A stretch of 61,157 bases of DNA from Treponema sp. (GTDB taxonomy: Bacteria > Spirochaetota > Spirochaetia > Treponematales > Treponemataceae). The notes beneath the pieces are model-generated. The model was not told the DNA's origin and ran no database searches. It saw nothing but the letters and a program-made list of their open reading frames with translations. Numbering within the stretch: position 1 is the stretch's first letter; every line of letters begins with the position of its first letter. Location of the stretch: contig JAEDCN010000012.1 in NCBI GenBank assembly GCA_016294105.1, positions 1 to 61,157 of the forward strand. The letters run 5' to 3'. Below are positions 24,227-33,093 of the stretch, piece after piece. Made by a program: the position numbers and the translations under genes.

Positions 24227-25492
24227 TGCTTTAAAGGATTGCAAGCCCTTAAAATCTAAGGTGACAAAGTAATCATCCACTGTTTCTTTGCGGCGGATTT
24301 GTACTACAGAACCATCTTCTCGTAGCAGCAATTCTCCGCAACGAAGCTTGGCATTGTAGTTAAATCCCATGGCTCTACCGTGGGCTCCTGCATCATGGAT
24401 AATCAGCAAGTCTCCAATGTCAATTTTAGGTAATTGGCGCTGCACGGCAAACTTATCACAGTTTTCACACAGGGAGCCTACCACATCGTAGGTTTCAGTT
24501 TTAGCTGCATCTTCCTTGCCACTTACTGTTACCTCATGGTAGGCACCGTACATACCAGGACGCATCAAGTCTGCCATGCTGGCATCCACACCAATGTATT
24601 CCCGGTAGATGTGTTTTTGGTGCAAAGCTCGTGTTACAAGCCAACCGTAAGGCCCAGTAATGGGGCGACCACATTCCCAGCAGATTTTCAGTGGGTCAAG
24701 ACCAGCGGGAACAATGAGCTTATCGTACATAGCCTTTATTCCCTGTGCTACATAGTCGTAGTCCACTGCCACCTGCTCTGGTCGGTAGGGAATGCCGATT
24801 CCACCGCCGAGATTGACAAATTCCACAGACACCCCAACCTGCTCTTTAAGCTCCACTGCTAGGGTGAACAAGAGCTGGGCTGTTTCCACAAAATAGTCGG
24901 GATTCAGCTCGTTGGAAGCCACCATGGTGTGGAGTCCAAATCGCTTTACCCCTCGCTCCTTGCAGATTTTGTAGGCTTCAAAGATTTGTTCTCGGGTCAA
25001 ACCGTACTTTGCTTCCTCTGGCTTACCGATGAGGGCATTGCCTTCTTTCAGGGGGCCTGGGTTGTAGCGGAAGCTAATAAGTTCTGGCAGTCCACCTAAA
25101 GCTTTTTCCAGATAGTCAATGTGGGTAATGTCATCCAGATTGATGATATTACCCTTCAAGTTTGCGTAAATGTATTCCTTAGCAGGAGTTTCGTTGGAGG
25201 TGAACATTACCTCCTCTCCCTGCATTCCAGCATTTTCTGCCAAAATCAATTCTGGAAGGCTGGAACAGTCTGCCCCGCAGCCTTCATTTTTCAGAATCTT
25301 CATGATGTAGGGATTGGGACAGGCCTTTACCGCAAAGTATTCCTTAAAAGAAGGGAAAATACTGAAAGCCTTGGTAAACCGACGCATATTCTCTCGAATG
25401 GCTTTTTCGTCATAAAGATAAAAAGGTGTTTCGTAGCCTTGCGTCAGTTGTTCCAGCTGTTCCTTGTTCAAGGGAAAGTTCTTTGTACTCAT
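24224..25492 (-). CDS. lysA: Diaminopimelate decarboxylase (fold III PLP)
   Basis: About 422 residues. Converts meso-diaminopimelate to lysine. Features of the alanine-racemase-like fold: PLP lysine in YFAVKACPNP (about residue 54), phosphate loop GGGIGIP, CWECGRP region, and the active-site cysteine motif SLCENCD. The CxxCD type is shared with carboxynorspermidine decarboxylases, but the operon with asd and dapA makes LysA the best call. The start at 25492 has GAGGAAGG upstream and lies 10 bases after the asd stop; last gene of dapA-asd-lysA. Confidence 0.88.
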   Translation of the reverse strand: MSTKNFPLNKEQLEQLTQGYETPFYLYDEKAIRENMRRFTKAFSIFPSFKEYFAVKACPNPYIMKILKNEGCGADCSSLPELILAENAGMQGEEVMFTSNETPAKEYIYANLKGNIINLDDITHIDYLEKALGGLPELISFRYNPGPLKEGNALIGKPEEAKYGLTREQIFEAYKICKERGVKRFGLHTMVASNELNPDYFVETAQLLFTLAVELKEQVGVSVEFVNLGGGIGIPYRPEQVAVDYDYVAQGIKAMYDKLIVPAGLDPLKICWECGRPITGPYGWLVTRALHQKHIYREYIGVDASMADLMRPGMYGAYHEVTVSGKEDAAKTETYDVVGSLCENCDKFAVQRQLPKIDIGDLLIIHDAGAHGRAMGFNYNAKLRCGELLLREDGSVVQIRRKETVDDYFVTLDFKGLQSFKA

Positions 25493-25502
25493 GCCTTCCT
25501 CA

Positions 25503-26609
25503 TTACAGGTTGTCAAAGAAGCCCTGAGCCTTCAAGAGCTCTGCGTTCAGGATACCACCTAAGGCGGCACCACGCTTGGTGTTGTGACTTAATGCCACAA
25601 AGCGGATGTCAAAAACGGGGCAGCTTCTCAGGCGGCCAATGGTAACAGCCATACCCTTGTCGTTTTCTCGGTCACGGCGGGGCTGAGGACGGTTTTCCTC
25701 GTGCCGCACGATAATGGGCTGAACAGGAGCGCTAGGCAGCTGCAACTTTTGAGGCAGGGCAGTAAAGCTGGTCCAAATCTTTTCGATTTCTTCCAAGGAA
25801 GGCTTTTTGTCAGCAGGAAGGTCGAACTCAAGGCTTACACAGGCTGTGTGACCGTCAATCACCGGTACACGGTTACAATGAGCTGCAACTAAGGGGCCTG
25901 CTGCGTTGACAATTTCGTCTCCTTGTACGGTTCCAAGGATTTTCAAAACTTCCTTTTCTGTCTTTTCTTCCTCGCCGCCAATGTAGGGCACGATGTTGTC
26001 AATCATATCGAAGGAAGGAACCCCAGGATAGCCAGCACCACTGGTGGCCTGCAAGGTGGTGACAATCATTCGCTTTACAGGATATCCTGCCTGCTGCAAG
26101 GCAAAGATAGGCATCATGTAAGACTGAAGGGAGCAGTTAGGCTTTACGGCCACAAAGCCCTTGTCCCAGCCGTGGTGCTTTTTCTGGGCGGCAATAATGT
26201 CAGTGTGGTGCGGATTGATTTCTGGAATCAACATGGGAACGTCGGGAGTCCAGCGATTGGCACTGGCATTAGAAACGACAGGAATATTGGCAGCGGCATA
26301 GGCTGCTTCCAAAGCCTTAATGGCATCCTTGTCCATTTCCAAGGCACTGAATACAAACTGGCACTTGCCCTTTGCAGCTTCTACGTTAGAGGCATCTTCT
26401 ACCATTAAGTCGGCCACACTGGCAGGAATATCGCTTCCAATAAGCCAGCGAGAAGCCACTGCCTCTCGGTATTTCTTTCCTGCAGACCGAGGAGAGGCTG
26501 CCACAAAGGTTACCTCAAACCAAGGATGATCCTTTAGCAGGTAAATATATCGCTGACCAACCATTCCGGTGGCACCTAGTACACCTACAGTAATCTTGTT
26601 TCCACTCAT
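25503..26609 (-). CDS. asd: Aspartate-semialdehyde dehydrogenase, archaeal/fungal-type
   Basis: 368 residues. Reduces aspartyl phosphate to aspartate semialdehyde with NADPH. N-terminal GVLGATGMVGQRYIYLL nucleotide loop, catalytic cysteine in VKPNCSLQSYM (about residue 160), and HCNRVPVIDGHT near the substrate site. Its length and the SP-R-SAGK loop place it with the archaeal/fungal branch. AAGGAGAT lies before the ATG. Middle gene of the operon, 11 bases after dapA. Confidence 0.92.
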   Translation of the reverse strand: MSGNKITVGVLGATGMVGQRYIYLLKDHPWFEVTFVAASPRSAGKKYREAVASRWLIGSDIPASVADLMVEDASNVEAAKGKCQFVFSALEMDKDAIKALEAAYAAANIPVVSNASANRWTPDVPMLIPEINPHHTDIIAAQKKHHGWDKGFVAVKPNCSLQSYMMPIFALQQAGYPVKRMIVTTLQATSGAGYPGVPSFDMIDNIVPYIGGEEEKTEKEVLKILGTVQGDEIVNAAGPLVAAHCNRVPVIDGHTACVSLEFDLPADKKPSLEEIEKIWTSFTALPQKLQLPSAPVQPIIVRHEENRPQPRRDRENDKGMAVTIGRLRSCPVFDIRFVALSHNTKRGAALGGILNAELLKAQGFFDNL

Positions 26610-26620
26610 TCTCTATCTCC

Positions 26621-27529
26621 TTATAGACCACATTCTGCCAAGGCAGCCTGGATTGTTTTCTTTGCGTTGTCATTCGCTTCCACCAAGGGTAAGCGGAGGC
26701 TACCAGCGGGTAGTCCCTTGTAGTTCATGGCGTATTTGATGGAAGTGGGATTACCGTCACAGAATGCTGCCTTAAAGAAGGGCATGAGGCGGTAATGCAT
26801 GTCACGGGCGGTATCCATATCTCCTTCTAGGGCTGCCATGGTAAGCTTAGTAACTTCGGCAGGAGCCAGGTTGGACACTACGGAGATAATGCCGTCTCCA
26901 CCAGCTGCAATCAAGGGGAGGGTGAGGCCGTCGTCTCCACTGAGGACGCAGAAATCCTTCTTCTTGCGGGCGATGGTGGCAATTACGTCCATCATCTGGT
27001 TAATGTCACCAGAAGCTTCCTTTACACCAGCAATGTTGGGAAGCTCTGCAATCCGCTGCAAGAGGGCGGTAGAAATATTTTTTCCAGTGCGTCCTGCAAT
27101 ATTGTACACAAGGATGGGAATACCGATTTTGGAAATGGCCTCATAGTGGCGGAAAATTCCTTCGTCGGAGGGCTTGTTGTAGTAGGGGGAAACCACCAAT
27201 GCATAGTCAGCACCCTTGTCTCGTGCACGGGTTACGTAGCGGATGGCTTCGTCTGTATTGTTACTTCCCGCTCCGATAATGAGGGGAATTTCACGGTTCT
27301 GTTTTTTTCGATAGGCTGTCACTTCCTCCACCGCAATGTCGATGAGTGTGTCTTCCTCTCCCACCTCCTTCAAGGTTGGGGTTTCACCTGTGGTTCCCAG
27401 GGGAAGCAGTCCGGTAATGCCATTGTCAAGCTGGTATCGCAGAAGGGAACGGAATCCCTCGTAGTCCAGCTCTCCGTTGGGGAGCATGGGAGTTATCAGT
27501 GCAGTAAAAGCACCTCGCAGCTTTGCCAT
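26621..27529 (-). CDS. dapA: 4-hydroxy-tetrahydrodipicolinate synthase
   Basis: 302 residues, TIM-barrel class I aldolase of the lysine/diaminopimelate pathway condensing pyruvate with aspartate semialdehyde. Signatures: GTTGETPTL, VVSPYYNKPS, proton-relay tyrosine in ILVYNIAGRTG, and the Schiff-base lysine in GVKEASGD. First gene of dapA-asd-lysA, whose products run consecutively in the pathway except for dapB and the DAP-forming steps, which are not here. The Shine-Dalgarno is weak (GAGGCG). Confidence 0.95.
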   Translation of the reverse strand: MAKLRGAFTALITPMLPNGELDYEGFRSLLRYQLDNGITGLLPLGTTGETPTLKEVGEEDTLIDIAVEEVTAYRKKQNREIPLIIGAGSNNTDEAIRYVTRARDKGADYALVVSPYYNKPSDEGIFRHYEAISKIGIPILVYNIAGRTGKNISTALLQRIAELPNIAGVKEASGDINQMMDVIATIARKKKDFCVLSGDDGLTLPLIAAGGDGIISVVSNLAPAEVTKLTMAALEGDMDTARDMHYRLMPFFKAAFCDGNPTSIKYAMNYKGLPAGSLRLPLVEANDNAKKTIQAALAECGL

Positions 27530-27693
27530 AAATCGCCTCGTGATTTTGAAGATTCATCTTGTGTGGGCTTCTTTTGATTGGTTTTATGGTATTTTAGCCC
27601 AAACAAGTTGTAAGATTATGACATTTTTAGAAGATAAATGCAAGGTATTTTTTAGTAGTATTTCAAAAATGAAGTATTGTTACAGCGTGTCAG

Positions 27694-27737
27694 CGGCTGC
27701 TTGCTCCCGAAATACATCGGAAGCAAAGCTGCTTTTT
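27694..27737 (+). terminator. Orphan terminator-like hairpin
   Basis: TTGCTCCCGA, loop AATACA, TCGGAAGCAA and then GCTGCTTTTT. It is oriented for plus-strand transcription, yet no plus-strand gene precedes it between the divergent dapA start and here. Could end a small RNA or the dapA antisense transcript. The rest of 27530-27772 shows nothing. Confidence 0.35.
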
Positions 27738-27772
27738 ATTCAATCAGAACATGAAAGCTGTCTCTGAGAGGG

Positions 27773-28384
27773 TCAGTTCTGGACAACTTCTCCCTTGGGA
27801 TAGGTTATTTCCAAATTCCACTGAACTGGAGGAAGTTCACTTTTTTCCAAGGCAATGGTGAAAAGAGCTGTTACATCTTGTTTCGCGTTATTGTAGATTC
27901 TAAAGACAGGAGAATCAGTATAAAGTTGTGAACTCTTTCCGCTTGTTAGATTAATTTCTGTATTGCTATAATCCCCAAGCTTGCCACTCAACTCTCTCAG
28001 GATACAACCATCCTTTATTGCTGGATTTGTTGAAAAATTTGCACCAGGATTGAAAGAAATTACAAGTGGATATTCTTCTGCTTTTACAAAGCTATAATCA
28101 AAGCCATTATTGGTGGTGGCGGTATATTTGTTGTCGATGATAGCTTTGTTTTCTGCCGTATCAATTTCCTTTACAAAGGTAATTTTAGGAATGAAGTAAT
28201 CCTTTCCTTGATATTTTTCTCCAATAGTAAATGTTTTTTCCGTAATACCATCTTGGTCAATCAAAACATGTACTTCTGTTCCTGTATTATTGGTAAAGGT
28301 AAAGGGGCCAGATTTTCCCTCGTCACAACTAAACAAACAAAATAAAAGACCAGCAAGGGTCACAATGGTAGCAAATGATTTCAT
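27773..28384 (-). CDS. Lipoprotein of unknown function
   Basis: About 203 residues. Lipoprotein signal MKSFATIVTLAGLLFCLFSC with the lipidated Cys at residue 20, chosen as start because it gives a proper signal; the frame also opens 12 codons earlier. The mature part is beta-rich with FTFTNNTGTEVHVLI, a pattern common in small envelope lipoproteins. Preceded by a TATCAT -10-like box 7 bases before the ATG. No family recognised. Confidence 0.65.
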   Translation of the reverse strand: MKSFATIVTLAGLLFCLFSCDEGKSGPFTFTNNTGTEVHVLIDQDGITEKTFTIGEKYQGKDYFIPKITFVKEIDTAENKAIIDNKYTATTNNGFDYSFVKAEEYPLVISFNPGANFSTNPAIKDGCILRELSGKLGDYSNTEINLTSGKSSQLYTDSPVFRIYNNAKQDVTALFTIALEKSELPPVQWNLEITYPKGEVVQN

Positions 28385-28449
28385 AAAATCAATGATACTA
28401 TAGAAAGACCTAGTTGACAAGTTCCCTGTCCCTACCTCCTTAGTTATGA

Positions 28450-28455
28450 TATACT
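28450..28455 (+). promoter_or_regulatory. -10 box of the CYTH gene, leaderless type
   Basis: TATACT followed by exactly six bases (AAAAAT) and ATG 28462. No Shine-Dalgarno. No good -35 at the usual distance; a TTGACA at 28414-28419 is too far (30 bp). Confidence 0.5.
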
Positions 28456-28461
28456 AAAAAT

Positions 28462-29076
28462 ATGGTAGAAATTGAATTGAAAGCCCATGTGAAAGAGGTG
28501 GTAGCTCTTGTTACACGACTAGCTTCCTTGGCCACGTTCCAACGTTGTTGCTACAAAAGTGATACCTATTGGAAGGAAGCTCACAAGCAGATACAAATCC
28601 GCATTCGTGAAGAAAAAAGCTTTTTGATGGATGCTTTTTGTTTTGATGCCGAACGATGGCCCTTGAAAATAGAGGATTTTCCTGCAGATTGTAGTTCTCA
28701 GCTTCTTGTTACCTACAAGCGAAAGGAGCTGGTGGAAGGCTCCTTTGAGGTAAATCAGGAGCAGGAATTTCAAGTGGACAAACGGGAGCCACTGGAGCTG
28801 TTTTTACAGGATGCAGGCTTTTCCATTCACCTGAAAAAGGAAAAGCTGGTGGCTGCATGGCAGTGGGATGAAGTACTTTTGGAGCTGTGCTTTATTCCTG
28901 AGCTGGGAAATTTCCTAGAACTAGAAATTCTTTGTGACAGTGATAGCCCTGAGGTGGTAGCTGCTGCCCACAAAAAATTGCGGAAAGTACTGGCAGAATG
29001 TGGAATTGAAGAGTCTGCCATAGAAAGTAGGTATTACAGTCAGCTTTTACAGGAGGTGCGGGGCGCTTCATCATGA
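28462..29076 (+). CDS. CYTH-domain protein (class IV adenylate cyclase / triphosphatase family)
   Basis: 204 residues. Opens with the CYTH signature ExExK (VEIELKA, residues 3-7) and has later acidic and basic strand motifs (QIRIRE, LLVTYKRKE, FLELEIL). CYTH proteins are tunnel-fold enzymes acting on triphosphates (adenylate cyclase, thiamine triphosphatase, tripolyphosphatase); which reaction applies here is open. The double-cNMP-domain regulator at 45.7 kb would suit a cyclase. Confidence 0.85.
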   Translation: MVEIELKAHVKEVVALVTRLASLATFQRCCYKSDTYWKEAHKQIQIRIREEKSFLMDAFCFDAERWPLKIEDFPADCSSQLLVTYKRKELVEGSFEVNQEQEFQVDKREPLELFLQDAGFSIHLKKEKLVAAWQWDEVLLELCFIPELGNFLELEILCDSDSPEVVAAAHKKLRKVLAECGIEESAIESRYYSQLLQEVRGASS

Positions 29077-29146
29077 GTTTTTCGTTAAAGTCCCCCTGCG
29101 AGCGACTTTCACTTGAGAAAATTGTTTTCTTACCGATAATAGAAAT

Positions 29147-30562
29147 ATGGCAGAAGATTTTAACTTTGAGAAGGCTTTGCAAGAAGCCCTAGAGGAAAAA
29201 GTCGCTTGGTTTGACTCCAACGTGATGGTAGAGATGCTGGATAATTACCGTGTTCTCTATTCAGCAACAAACAATGTTATGGGGCTCTTGCTTCAAAAAG
29301 GCTTGATTACTCCCGACCCCTACAAGCTAGATAAAAAAATCTCCGATGTGGTAATTCCAGAGGATAGTGAATTTGCTGAGTCTGCAAGAAGCCAGGTAAT
29401 GGGAGTCCGTCTTTCCGACTACGAGCGAGTGCTGGATTTCCTGTGCAATTTTTTTAAATTTTCTGCTACAAACATGACCTTGCCTCGAATCAAGAAATTG
29501 ATTGGCTTGAACAACAGTTTTCAATGGGGTGGACTAGTAGTTACCAGCAAGCATCCCAATACAAAGGCTCTGGCGGATTTGCTTACCAATATTCGTCAGG
29601 GAACTGATACTATGGCTACAGGCTCCCTCAATGGAGCTGTTTCTGCCGCTTCAAAGGCTATTGTAGAGATAAATGCTGCCCTCAAGGAATCCTCCGACTT
29701 GCAACGTGAGCTTTACAAGATGGAAGTCCGCAAGAACGTCATTGCCCACTCTAGCTTTGCTTGGGAAAAGGGTGAAGCCATTTCCGATGTGGTGCAACGA
29801 GTAAAGCGACTCTTTCCCTCTATCATGGGACGCCAGCCCTTCTATCCTGAGCTGGTGGAAGAAATCGCCCAGGAATCCATCGGCTCTGCCTCCATTCAAA
29901 AGCAGCAGGATTTGTTGTCCCGCTTAAAGGTTGTTCACCAGACAAAGACAAAGAAGAAGGTTCAGGTGAACACTAAAACCTTGATTATGGAAGCTGTCCG
30001 TAATCTGGCGGGAATGGCTCCCCAGCTGGAAGGTGTTTCCCTAAAGCTTCGGGATAATAGCGCCTTGCTACAAACTCAGAACGACTCACCTTGGGAAAAA
30101 TTCAAGCGGGCCTTCCGTAAAGCCTTTGGGCTTAAGCCACCTGCAATCGAATATCCCATTCCCATTGTGGATACCATGACAAAGACCTCCACCACGGAGA
30201 AGATAAACTTTAACAAAAGCTTGGCGGACATTGGCAAGCGTATGAACCTGTATGCTGCTTTAGCCTCTCGTGAAAGTCCCACCTATCAGAAAATGGAGGC
30301 CCAAAGCGAGGAGGAAATCTATTCCTTCCTTACAAAGCAGTTGGCAGAATGTCAGCAGATGCTGGTTCTGCTGCTGGGATACGACAAGTTTTTCAAAAAG
30401 GAGGTGGAAAGTCCCAACAAGTCCAAGGTAAAGGGCTTGACTATGGAAACCACCTCCATTAAAAACACCATGGTCAAGACAAACCAGCGTAAGGCTGAAT
30501 ATGCAGCCTTCGTGGAAGAACAGGCTCAGATGAAAAAGCTAGGAATTGTTGATGAAAAATAA
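29147..30562 (+). CDS. Conserved-looking spirochaetal protein of unknown function
   Basis: 471 residues, predicted cytoplasmic and mostly alpha-helical, with no signal peptide or familiar motif. Basic patch around residues 325-335 (WEKFKRAFRKAFGLK). The GATAAT -10-like box lies 6 bases before the ATG. Its end overlaps the start of the OppA-like gene, so they share a transcript. It is similar in style to the 699-residue protein at 40.6 kb (large, helical, soluble), but I see no alignable segment. Function not assigned. Confidence 0.6.
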   Translation: MAEDFNFEKALQEALEEKVAWFDSNVMVEMLDNYRVLYSATNNVMGLLLQKGLITPDPYKLDKKISDVVIPEDSEFAESARSQVMGVRLSDYERVLDFLCNFFKFSATNMTLPRIKKLIGLNNSFQWGGLVVTSKHPNTKALADLLTNIRQGTDTMATGSLNGAVSAASKAIVEINAALKESSDLQRELYKMEVRKNVIAHSSFAWEKGEAISDVVQRVKRLFPSIMGRQPFYPELVEEIAQESIGSASIQKQQDLLSRLKVVHQTKTKKKVQVNTKTLIMEAVRNLAGMAPQLEGVSLKLRDNSALLQTQNDSPWEKFKRAFRKAFGLKPPAIEYPIPIVDTMTKTSTTEKINFNKSLADIGKRMNLYAALASRESPTYQKMEAQSEEEIYSFLTKQLAECQQMLVLLLGYDKFFKKEVESPNKSKVKGLTMETTSIKNTMVKTNQRKAEYAAFVEEQAQMKKLGIVDEK

Positions 30563-32078
30563 GCTAGTTCTTTTTCTCCTTTTCTTGAGTTCTGCCCTGT
30601 TGTTTGGGCGGCCCTTTACCATCATCGATGCAGTTCATTCTTATAATCTGGATCCTCACACTGCAAATTATTCCTCCGAGGCCCAAATCTTGACGGGTTT
30701 GTACGAGGGGCTTTTTTCCCACGATCCTTATTCCTTGGAGCCTGTTCCTGCCCTTGTTGCTGACTACAAGGTTTCCAGAGACAAGCTACGGTGGACCTTT
30801 ACCCTTAAGGAGGGGGCACGCTTCAGTAATGGAGAGGAAATTACTGCCCAAACCATTAAGGATTCTTGGCTTAGTTTGTTGAATCCTGCCACAGCGGCTC
30901 CCTTTGCTTCCTTGCTAGACTGCATCCGGGGAGCTGCAGAGTATCGCACTGGTAAAGGTGATGCTACTGAGGTAGGGATTTCCGTTCAGAGTAAGTATCA
31001 GTTGACCCTGCGGCTTGTGACTCCCACGGAGCATTTGCCCAGTATTTTGTGCCACCATTCCTTTTCTGCTGTCCATCCAGACCGTACTGTGTACAGTGGC
31101 CCCTTTCTGCTGGAATCCTACGATGGAAGCCAGCTTCGTATGAAAAAAAATCCCAAGTATCACGATGCAGCTAACGTTGCTTTGGAGGAAATCCTAGTGA
31201 TACAATCTGACGATACTCTGGAGAATTCCTATCTATACAACACGGGAGCGGTGGACTGGGTGCTGTCTGTTGCAGATATTGCTTCCCTCATCGATTATAA
31301 CTCCGTGTTGATTAACGCTGAATTCGCCACGGAATACCTATTTTTCAAAAGCCACAAGGCTCCTTGGAATCAAGCTGCCTTCCGTAATGCTCTTTTGGCT
31401 GCGGTACCTTGGGATGTGCTGCGGGGCAATAGCTTTGTTCCTGCCACCACCTTGATTTATCCCATCGGAAACTACAAGGCTCCCGCTGCTTTGGCAGACT
31501 ATGATTTGGAGGAGGCTAAACTACTCCTGGAGCAGGCAAAGTCAGAAGCTGGTATGGCTACCGATGCCCCGCTAGAAATTACCATTGCGGTTTCCGACAC
31601 AGATTATGCCAAAAGTCAGGCTGAACTCCTGATGGAAAGCTGGAGCCAGCTGGGCATCACCGTTCATCTGAGCATTACTCCCATTCAGCGGTATCTCGAC
31701 AGCATTTCCAGCTGGGATGCAGATCTGTTCAGCTACACTTGGATTGGAGACTTTGCAGATCCATTGGCTTTTTTGGAGCTGTTCCGTTCAGACTCCACCT
31801 TGAATGAATCCCAGTGGCACAACAGCGAATACGATAGACTTTTGCAGGAAGCTGCCTTTGCCACCGGAGACAAGCGACTGGAGCTTTTGTCTGCCGCAGA
31901 GGATGTGCTTTTGTCTGATGGTCTGATTATTCCCATATCCCATCCAGTTACCCTTAACATCATCGATCGGCAGCGGGTAAAGGGCTGGTACTTGAATGCT
32001 CTGGATATTCATCCCTTGAAGCATCTGTATCTGGAAACGATTCCAGTGTCCATTCCCAATTTAGTGCTGGCAAAGTAG
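30552..32078 (+). CDS. Oligopeptide ABC transporter substrate-binding protein, OppA/DppA family
   Basis: About 508 residues. Signal peptide MKNKLVLFLLFLSSALLFG, then the SBP_bac_5 pattern: LDPHTANYSSEAQIL, GLYEGLFSHDP, WTFTLKEGARFSNGEEITA. The chosen ATG (30552) overlaps the previous gene by 11 bases. The cleavage region lacks a lipobox Cys, so it is probably a free periplasmic protein. No permease or ATPase genes are adjacent, so the transporter partners are elsewhere. Confidence 0.87.
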   Translation: MKNKLVLFLLFLSSALLFGRPFTIIDAVHSYNLDPHTANYSSEAQILTGLYEGLFSHDPYSLEPVPALVADYKVSRDKLRWTFTLKEGARFSNGEEITAQTIKDSWLSLLNPATAAPFASLLDCIRGAAEYRTGKGDATEVGISVQSKYQLTLRLVTPTEHLPSILCHHSFSAVHPDRTVYSGPFLLESYDGSQLRMKKNPKYHDAANVALEEILVIQSDDTLENSYLYNTGAVDWVLSVADIASLIDYNSVLINAEFATEYLFFKSHKAPWNQAAFRNALLAAVPWDVLRGNSFVPATTLIYPIGNYKAPAALADYDLEEAKLLLEQAKSEAGMATDAPLEITIAVSDTDYAKSQAELLMESWSQLGITVHLSITPIQRYLDSISSWDADLFSYTWIGDFADPLAFLELFRSDSTLNESQWHNSEYDRLLQEAAFATGDKRLELLSAAEDVLLSDGLIIPISHPVTLNIIDRQRVKGWYLNALDIHPLKHLYLETIPVSIPNLVLAK

Positions 32079-32108
32079 CTGGCCTGGTGATTTCTGGAGA
32101 TATAAATA

Positions 32109-32138
32109 TTGACAATCGCTGGGTTTCCGTGGTAGAAT
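32109..32138 (+). promoter_or_regulatory. Promoter of the rplM-rpsI operon
   Basis: Perfect TTGACA (32109-32114), an 18-bp spacer and TAGAAT (32133-32138). The expected start is near 32145, leaving a leader of about 115 bases before rplM, unusually long for this window. Confidence 0.75.
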
Positions 32139-32144
32139 ATTCTC

Positions 32145-32259
32145 CCGTATATCTGCGCGAAGGCGTGCCGAGTTGGGCTGCTCACCTAGCTTGGGGCTGC
32201 GGTTTTCCGATGCTGGAAGCCAAGGCGATTTTAGAATTCTTAGTAGATAAGGTATATGC
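32145..32259 (+). promoter_or_regulatory. Long 5' leader of rplM, possible autoregulatory RNA
   Basis: About 115 untranslated bases, GC-richer than other leaders here, with several inverted repeats (for example GGCT at 32192-32195 with AGCC at 32218-32221). L13 leaders that bind ribosomal protein are known in Firmicutes; I cannot show that this is one. Confidence 0.35.
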
Positions 32260-32688
32260 ATGAAGACTATTTTTGTGAATGAACGCGATGCTGTACGTAA
32301 CTGGTATGTTATCGATGCAGCAGGCAAGCCCCTGGGACGGGTCGCAGCCAAGGTTGCTAGTGTTCTGAGAGGAAAGCACAAGGCTACTTACGCTCGGAAC
32401 CAGGAAATGGGTGACTTTGTTGTTATTATCAATGCTGATAAGGTTGCCGTAACTGGAAACAAGTTTAACGACAAGTTGTATCACCACCACACTGGATATG
32501 TTGGTGGATTGAAGACTTTCACCTTCGAGAAGAAGATTCAGCGCCACGCCGACGCTCCTTTGATGTTGGCCATCAAGGGAATGCTGCCTAAGGGACCTTT
32601 GGGACGTGCAATCTTGAAGAATGTAAAGATTTATGCTGGAACTGAGCATCCCCATGCCGCCCAGAATCCTCAGCCTCTGGACATCTAA
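32260..32688 (+). CDS. rplM: 50S ribosomal protein L13
   Basis: 142 residues, the usual L13 length. Characteristic segments: WYVIDAAGKPLGRVA, GDFVVIINADKVAVTG, YHHTGYVGGLK and the GMLPKGPLGR motif. Assembles early on 23S rRNA. First gene of the standard rplM-rpsI pair. Confidence 0.97.
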   Translation: MKTIFVNERDAVRNWYVIDAAGKPLGRVAAKVASVLRGKHKATYARNQEMGDFVVIINADKVAVTGNKFNDKLYHHHTGYVGGLKTFTFEKKIQRHADAPLMLAIKGMLPKGPLGRAILKNVKIYAGTEHPHAAQNPQPLDI

Positions 32689-32700
32689 CAGGAGTATATT

Positions 32701-33093
32701 GTGGTTAAGAATATCGGAATTGGTACAGGAAGAAGAAAGACTGCCGTTGCCCGTGTATTCCTGCGGGAAGGAACAGGCAAGATTGTTGTAAATGGCAAGG
32801 ACGTTGCTGAGTACTTTGCTACTGAAGATCAGGTTCGTGTAGTACGTCAGCCTCTTATGGTAACAGCCAGCGAGAACAAGTTTGACGTTCTCATCAATGT
32901 TACTGGTGGTGGATTGAACGGACAGGCTGGTGCTTGTCTCCATGGTTTGTCTCGTGCTTTGACACAGGTAGACCAGGGTAACTATGCTTCATTGAAGGCT
33001 AATGGTTACCTTACTCGTGACTCCCGCATGGTTGAGCGAAAGAAGTTCGGTCAGCGTGGTGCACGTCGCCGCTTCCAGTTCAGCAAGCGCTAG
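32701..33093 (+). CDS. rpsI: 30S ribosomal protein S9
   Basis: 130 residues with GTG start and GGAG upstream. Signatures: GTGRRKTAVARVFL, GGGLNGQAGA and the invariant C-terminal tail ending QFSKR, which reaches the P-site tRNA. 12 bases after rplM. Confidence 0.97.
   Translation: MVKNIGIGTGRRKTAVARVFLREGTGKIVVNGKDVAEYFATEDQVRVVRQPLMVTASENKFDVLINVTGGGLNGQAGACLHGLSRALTQVDQGNYASLKANGYLTRDSRMVERKKFGQRGARRRFQFSKR

Noticed and set aside
27530..27600. Lysine riboswitch upstream of dapA
   Set aside because: The gap before dapA is too short and shows none of the multi-helix lysine-riboswitch layout.
32182..32943. 253-codon reverse open frame across rplM-rpsI
   Set aside because: Antisense to two certain ribosomal protein genes; composition is that of a shadow frame.
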